Below are positions 6,972-9,697 of a stretch of DNA of 9,697 nucleotides, piece after piece (positions within the stretch are counted from its first letter, which is position 1; each line of letters starts with the position of its first letter). Origin of the DNA: Rubrivivax sp. (GTDB taxonomy: Bacteria; Pseudomonadota; Gammaproteobacteria; Burkholderiales; Burkholderiaceae); contig SEEY01000103.1 in assembly GCA_004211235.1 (NCBI GenBank), forward strand, positions 1-9,697, in the 5' to 3' direction. The notes under the pieces were generated by a model, which searched no databases, had not been told where the DNA came from, and was given only the letters and a program-made list of their open reading frames with translations. The translations under genes were made by a program, and so were the position numbers.

Positions 6972-7705
6972 CCGCCGGCCACGTCCAGCAGCGTGCCCAC
7001 GGTGTAGCTCGCCGCATCGCTGAGCAGCCAGGCGATGGCCTCGGCCACCTCCTCGGCGCGGCCCAGCCGCTGGATGGGGATGGACGACGCGGCCGCGGCC
7101 GCATCCACGCCGCTGCCGGCATGGATGTCCGTGTCGATGATGCCGGGCCGGACGCCGTTGACGCGGATGCCCTCAGAGATCAGTTCGCGCGCCAGGCCCT
7201 TGGTCAGGGTGTCGACGGCGCCCTTGCTCGCCGCGTAATCGACATAGATGCCGGCCGACCCGAACTCCGCGGCGCGGGAGCTGACATTGACGATGGCCCC
7301 GCCCGCGCCGCCGTGCGCCGTGCTCATGCGCCGCGCCGCCTGCTGGCAGCACAACAGCGTGCCGATGACGTTGACGTCGAAGAGGCGCCGCCAGCGCCCG
7401 GGCGACATGGCCTCCAGACGCGCGGACGGCGCGACGATGCCGGCGTTGTTGACGAGGCCGGCGAGCCGGCCGCCGGCGGCGTCCAGCCGCTCGAACATGT
7501 CGGCCACCTGGGCCTCGTCGGACACATCGGCGCGCAGCGTCAGCGCGCGCCGGCCCATGCCGTGCAAACGGTCCGCCAGCGCCTCGGCGGCGGCGCCGTT
7601 CCGCGCGAAGTTGAGGGCCACGTCCCAGCCGGCCTCGGCACAGCGCAGCGCGGTCGCGGCACCGATGCCGCGCGATGCTCCGGTGATCAAGACCCAGGTC
7701 GACAT
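6965..7705 (-). CDS. SDR family oxidoreductase (YgfF-like)
   Basis: A 246-residue classical short-chain dehydrogenase/reductase with a Rossmann fold, cytoplasmic. The start at 7705 gives MSTWVLITGASRGIG, placing the nucleotide-binding TGxxxGxG at residues 8-15 as expected. Other motifs: ADVSD (59-63), VNNAG (85-89), Asn112 in DVNVIGTLLCCQ, IVNVSS (138-143) with the catalytic Ser, and YVDYAASKGAVDTLTKGLA with Tyr157 and Lys161, then IRVNGVRPGIIDTDIH and the tail WLLSDAASYTVGTLLDVAGG. The run from GGAIVNVSS through YVDYAASKGA and the IHAGSG segment closely resembles E. coli YgfF, whose substrate is not established, so none is assigned here. NADP(H) preference is likely but not shown by the motif alone. 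No Shine-Dalgarno precedes the ATG, which lies within a dyad (7701-7726). It converges on rlpA with a 3-base gap. Confidence 0.92.
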   Translation of the reverse strand: MSTWVLITGASRGIGAATALRCAEAGWDVALNFARNGAAAEALADRLHGMGRRALTLRADVSDEAQVADMFERLDAAGGRLAGLVNNAGIVAPSARLEAMSPGRWRRLFDVNVIGTLLCCQQAARRMSTAHGGAGGAIVNVSSRAAEFGSAGIYVDYAASKGAVDTLTKGLARELISEGIRVNGVRPGIIDTDIHAGSGVDAAAAASSIPIQRLGRAEEVAEAIAWLLSDAASYTVGTLLDVAGGR

Positions 7706-7726
7706 GCGCGAGATTGTCGCGATGTC
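7701..7726. repeat. 10-bp interrupted dyad over the SDR start codon
   Basis: Reading the plus strand, GACAT (7701-7705) pairs with ATGTC (7722-7726), and CGCGA (7707-7711) pairs with TCGCG (7717-7721). There is one unpaired base at 7706 and a 5-base loop GATTG at 7712-7716. The complement of the start codon is inside the left outer arm. In the SDR mRNA the AUG would thus sit in the 3' arm of a hairpin. It could be an operator-like dyad in the 53-bp divergent gap or a translational hairpin; neither is proven. Confidence 0.45.
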
Positions 7727-7758
7727 GGAGAAGATGCGCGTCCCCAACCACTTGTCGC
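7706..7758. promoter_or_regulatory. 53-bp divergent gap between SDR and cyclase genes
   Basis: Any local promoters for the minus-strand SDR and the plus-strand cyclase pair must lie in or overlap this gap. Most of the dyad 7701-7726 falls in it. A GGAGAAG at 7727-7733 is 25 bases upstream of the chosen cyclase ATG, too far to serve it. I see no clear sigma-70 hexamers. Confidence 0.35.
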
Positions 7759-8946
7759 ATGGATTTCCTCGACGTCCCCACCCTCCTCAAGGTCAGCGCC
7801 GCCTTCAACCTGATGGCGGCGCTCGCCTGGCTGACGCTTGCCCAGGCCTTCCACATGGCGCCGCGCGCCAGCCGCCTGATGGCGGCCGCGCACCTGGTGC
7901 GCGTGCTGCTGCAGGGCAGTGAAGGTCTCGTCGCCGGCTGGCCCCTGCTGCTGCGCCAGGCGGTGGCGGAGTTCGGACTGCTGCTGAGCATGCTGCTGCT
8001 GCTGCTGGCGCTGCGCCGCATGGTGGGCAGCCGGCGGCGGGCCGGGCATATCGCCTGGATCAGCGCAGTTGGCGCGTCAGGCATCGCGCTGGGGCTGGCC
8101 AGCGGCTGGGTGCTGCTCCCGCAGCTGGCGAGCATGGGCAGCGCCTCGGTGCTGGCGGCCCTGGCGGTGCACGAGATCCGGCACGGCACCGCCAAGCGAC
8201 TCTCGCCGGTCATCTCCGGCTTTGCCGCCCTGCCTTTCGCACTGCTGGCGCTCGCCGGCACGGTGCACATCGGCATGCTGCTCGCGGGCGCCGGCACTGC
8301 AGCGCGCCCGGACGAGCTGCCGAGCGCAGGGCGAGCGGTGGTGGCATTCATCGTCACGGCTGCCATCACGCTGAGCCTCATCTCGCTGATGATCTGGCGC
8401 GTCATCAAGCGCATCCAGCACCTGACCTACCGCGACCCGCTCACCGGCGCGCTGAACCGCCGTGCCTTCGAGCAGGCGCTGCAGGAGGCGCAGACCCAGC
8501 TGCAGCGCAGCCACGGCTTCGCGCTGGCCATGATCGACATCGACCACTTCAAGCGCATCAACGACACGCACGGCCACGCCGCCGGCGACGCCGCGCTGCA
8601 GCACTGCGTGCGCATCTGGCAGGCGGGGCTGCGCGAGGTGGACCGCCTGGGCCGCATCGGCGGCGAGGAGTTCTGCGCCCTGCTGCCGCTGGCGACGCCG
8701 GACGACGTGCAGACGGCCGCCCTCGTCACCGAGCGGCTGCGCGCCAGCCTCGCGGCGCAGCCGCTGCACTGGAACGGCATCGACATCCCCCTGACCGCGA
8801 GCTTCGGCGTGGCCCTGCCGGTGGCCGGGGATGCGCAAGGCCAGATCGGCCTGGCGCGGGCCGATGCGGAGCTCTACCGCGCCAAGGCCGAGGGCCGCAA
8901 TCGCGTCTGCGTGTCGATGCATCTGCCGCAGGTGGACGCCGCATGA
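7759..8946 (+). CDS. Membrane diguanylate cyclase, seven-TM plus GGDEF
   Basis: A 395-residue protein from the ATG at 7759; an in-frame TTG at 7714 would add 15 Arg/Cys-rich residues and is less likely. About seven hydrophobic segments (near 9-31, 38-60, 66-88, 97-120, 123-140, 150-177 and 193-216) are followed by a cytoplasmic GGDEF domain at about 222-388. Cyclase landmarks are intact: RDPLTGALNRRAF (225-237), MIDIDHFKRIND with metal-binding Asp260 and substrate Asn268, HGHAAGD (271-277), the active-site GGEEF (301-305) and the C-terminal ADAELYRAKAEGRNR. R292-E-V-D295, five residues before GGEEF, is a canonical inhibitory I-site. The protein should therefore convert two GTP to c-di-GMP with product feedback. 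The membrane part has no recognisable named sensor domain and little room for a periplasmic domain. The ATGA overlap with the next gene implies coupled translation. Confidence 0.93.
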   Translation: MDFLDVPTLLKVSAAFNLMAALAWLTLAQAFHMAPRASRLMAAAHLVRVLLQGSEGLVAGWPLLLRQAVAEFGLLLSMLLLLLALRRMVGSRRRAGHIAWISAVGASGIALGLASGWVLLPQLASMGSASVLAALAVHEIRHGTAKRLSPVISGFAALPFALLALAGTVHIGMLLAGAGTAARPDELPSAGRAVVAFIVTAAITLSLISLMIWRVIKRIQHLTYRDPLTGALNRRAFEQALQEAQTQLQRSHGFALAMIDIDHFKRINDTHGHAAGDAALQHCVRIWQAGLREVDRLGRIGGEEFCALLPLATPDDVQTAALVTERLRASLAAQPLHWNGIDIPLTASFGVALPVAGDAQGQIGLARADAELYRAKAEGRNRVCVSMHLPQVDAA

Positions 8947-9667
8947 CGACGCCCAGCCAGACGCTGACGCTGCTCTCGGCCGTCATCGCCGCGGCCACCC
9001 TCGCCACGCTCGTGTGGCTGGCGCTGGCACTGGCCGCGCGCATCGCTCCACGGGCATCGCTGACCATGGCGGCCTCGAACGCGGCCACGGCGCTGTCCTT
9101 GACGCTGTACGCGCTGCGCGGGGTGGCGCCCGACGGTCTCACCCACTGGCCCAGCGATGTGCTGGCCGTGGCCTCGTTTGCGCTGCTGGGCGCGGCGGTA
9201 CAGGCCATCACGACGCGTGAACTGCCGTGGAGGCTGGCCGCCCTCACGGTCACCGGCGTGGCGCTCCTGCTGCTCGCCCTGCCGTCCGGCATCGACCCGC
9301 GCTGGCCCGCCCGCATCGTCAACGGCACCGGCGCCGTGCTGACGCTGGCGGCCGGCCTGTTCGCCTGGCGCCAGCTGAGCGCCGAGGGCGATGGCCGGCG
9401 CGCGCCGGCACCGCTGGCGCTGCCACTGTTCTTCCTGTCCCTGCTGCTGGCGGTGCGCGCCCTGGCCACCGTGTTCCAGCCCGAGAGCACGGCCGATCTG
9501 CGTGACCCGACGAGCTTCAACATGGCCAGCCTGTGGGCGAGCTTCGTGCTGACGATGCTGCAGAACGCGACGCTGGCCTTCCTCGTGCTGATGCGCCTGG
9601 TGCGACGCATCGAGCGGCTGCTGCAGCGAGATCCGCTGACCGACACGCTGAACCGCCGTGCCTTCGA
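8450..9667 (+). repeat. 22-bp direct repeat, copies at 8450-8471 and 9646-9667
   Basis: The two copies are identical over 22 bases, 1196 bp apart, and encode the LNRRAF helix of the GGDEF domains in the two cyclase genes, in the same codon phase. The flanking bases are similar but not identical. The repeat most likely reflects paralogy plus a conserved protein motif rather than a recombination site. Coordinates span both copies. Confidence 0.6.
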
Positions 9668-9697
9668 CCAAGCCCTGGAGCAGGCCCACGCCTGGCT
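8943..9697 (+). CDS. Second membrane diguanylate cyclase, N-terminal part (3' end outside window)
   Basis: The ATG at 8943 overlaps the TGA of the previous gene (ATGA), and the frame stays open for 251 codons to the right edge. The start is MTTPSQTLTLLSAVIAAAT. About seven hydrophobic segments (near 8-34, 38-58, 71-89, 97-114, 123-142, 157-178 and 195-218) lead into a short basic linker (RRIERLLQ) and the beginning of a GGDEF domain, RDPLTDTLNRRAFDQALEQ (from residue 229). The layout matches the upstream cyclase: seven TM segments, a linker, then RDPLT. The membrane halves share little obvious sequence, so the two may sense different cues. The GGDEF active site and I-site lie beyond the window, so whether this copy is catalytic or degenerate cannot be told. 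It is called a cyclase from the visible domain start only. Confidence 0.85.
   Translation, partial: MTTPSQTLTLLSAVIAAATLATLVWLALALAARIAPRASLTMAASNAATALSLTLYALRGVAPDGLTHWPSDVLAVASFALLGAAVQAITTRELPWRLAALTVTGVALLLLALPSGIDPRWPARIVNGTGAVLTLAAGLFAWRQLSAEGDGRRAPAPLALPLFFLSLLLAVRALATVFQPESTADLRDPTSFNMASLWASFVLTMLQNATLAFLVLMRLVRRIERLLQRDPLTDTLNRRAFDQALEQAHAW

Noticed and set aside
7734..7922. Small ORF starting at the ATG at 7734 after GGAGAAG
   Set aside because: The GGAG is only 3 bases from that ATG, and the product (MRVPNHLSHGFPRR...) is an out-of-frame reading of the cyclase start. A leader peptide is possible but unsupported.
7980..8010. CTG triplet run as a microsatellite
   Set aside because: It encodes the leucine-rich third membrane segment of the cyclase, so codon bias explains it.
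7173..8414. A 413-codon minus-strand frame crossing the SDR/cyclase gap
   Set aside because: It overlaps two well-supported genes and the divergent gap, and has no recognisable protein family.

Overview
The window looks like ordinary chromosomal DNA from a very GC-rich betaproteobacterium. The protein styles fit Burkholderiales, perhaps the Roseateles/Rubrivivax/Leptothrix side: a NadC with the GGGQNQRLALYDG segment, a 232-residue fumarylpyruvate-hydrolase-like protein, a short MSNPWLKKNPF-type protein and high third-position GC. This placement is inference from protein appearance, not a computed phylogeny. I see no rRNA, tRNA, CRISPR array, insertion sequence, integrase, phage gene or convincing rho-independent terminator.

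Layout from left to right. The C-terminal half of an MFS transporter (+, cut by the left edge) overlaps tail-to-tail with a minus-strand pair: a small uncharacterised protein followed by a secreted SGNH-type hydrolase. A 124-bp divergent gap separates that pair from a large plus-strand UvrA paralogue. This paralogue lacks the UvrB-interaction region and one of the three zinc sites. Three bases after its stop comes a convergent minus-strand pair, a FAH-family hydrolase followed by nadC, joined by a GTGA stop/start overlap. The FAH gene and the divergent rlpA gene share a CATG, so their start codons overlap. rlpA converges, with a 3-base gap, on a minus-strand SDR oxidoreductase resembling E. 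coli YgfF. A 53-bp divergent gap holding a 10-bp interrupted dyad leads to two tandem plus-strand membrane diguanylate cyclases. They are joined by an ATGA overlap, and the second runs off the right edge.

How the genes relate. The FAH-nadC and tandem cyclase pairs are the clearest translationally coupled units. NadC makes NaMN for NAD synthesis, RlpA acts on septal peptidoglycan, and the cyclases make c-di-GMP. No pathway obviously unites the whole window, and its main unusual property is compaction: no stretch of even 130 bases is without a gene. I found no clearly new multi-gene system. The items most worth a second look are the duplicated seven-TM/GGDEF pair, the UvrB-independent UvrA paralogue with its unusual Ala/His-rich insert, the start-codon dyad of the SDR gene, and the overlapping divergent starts at FAH/rlpA.
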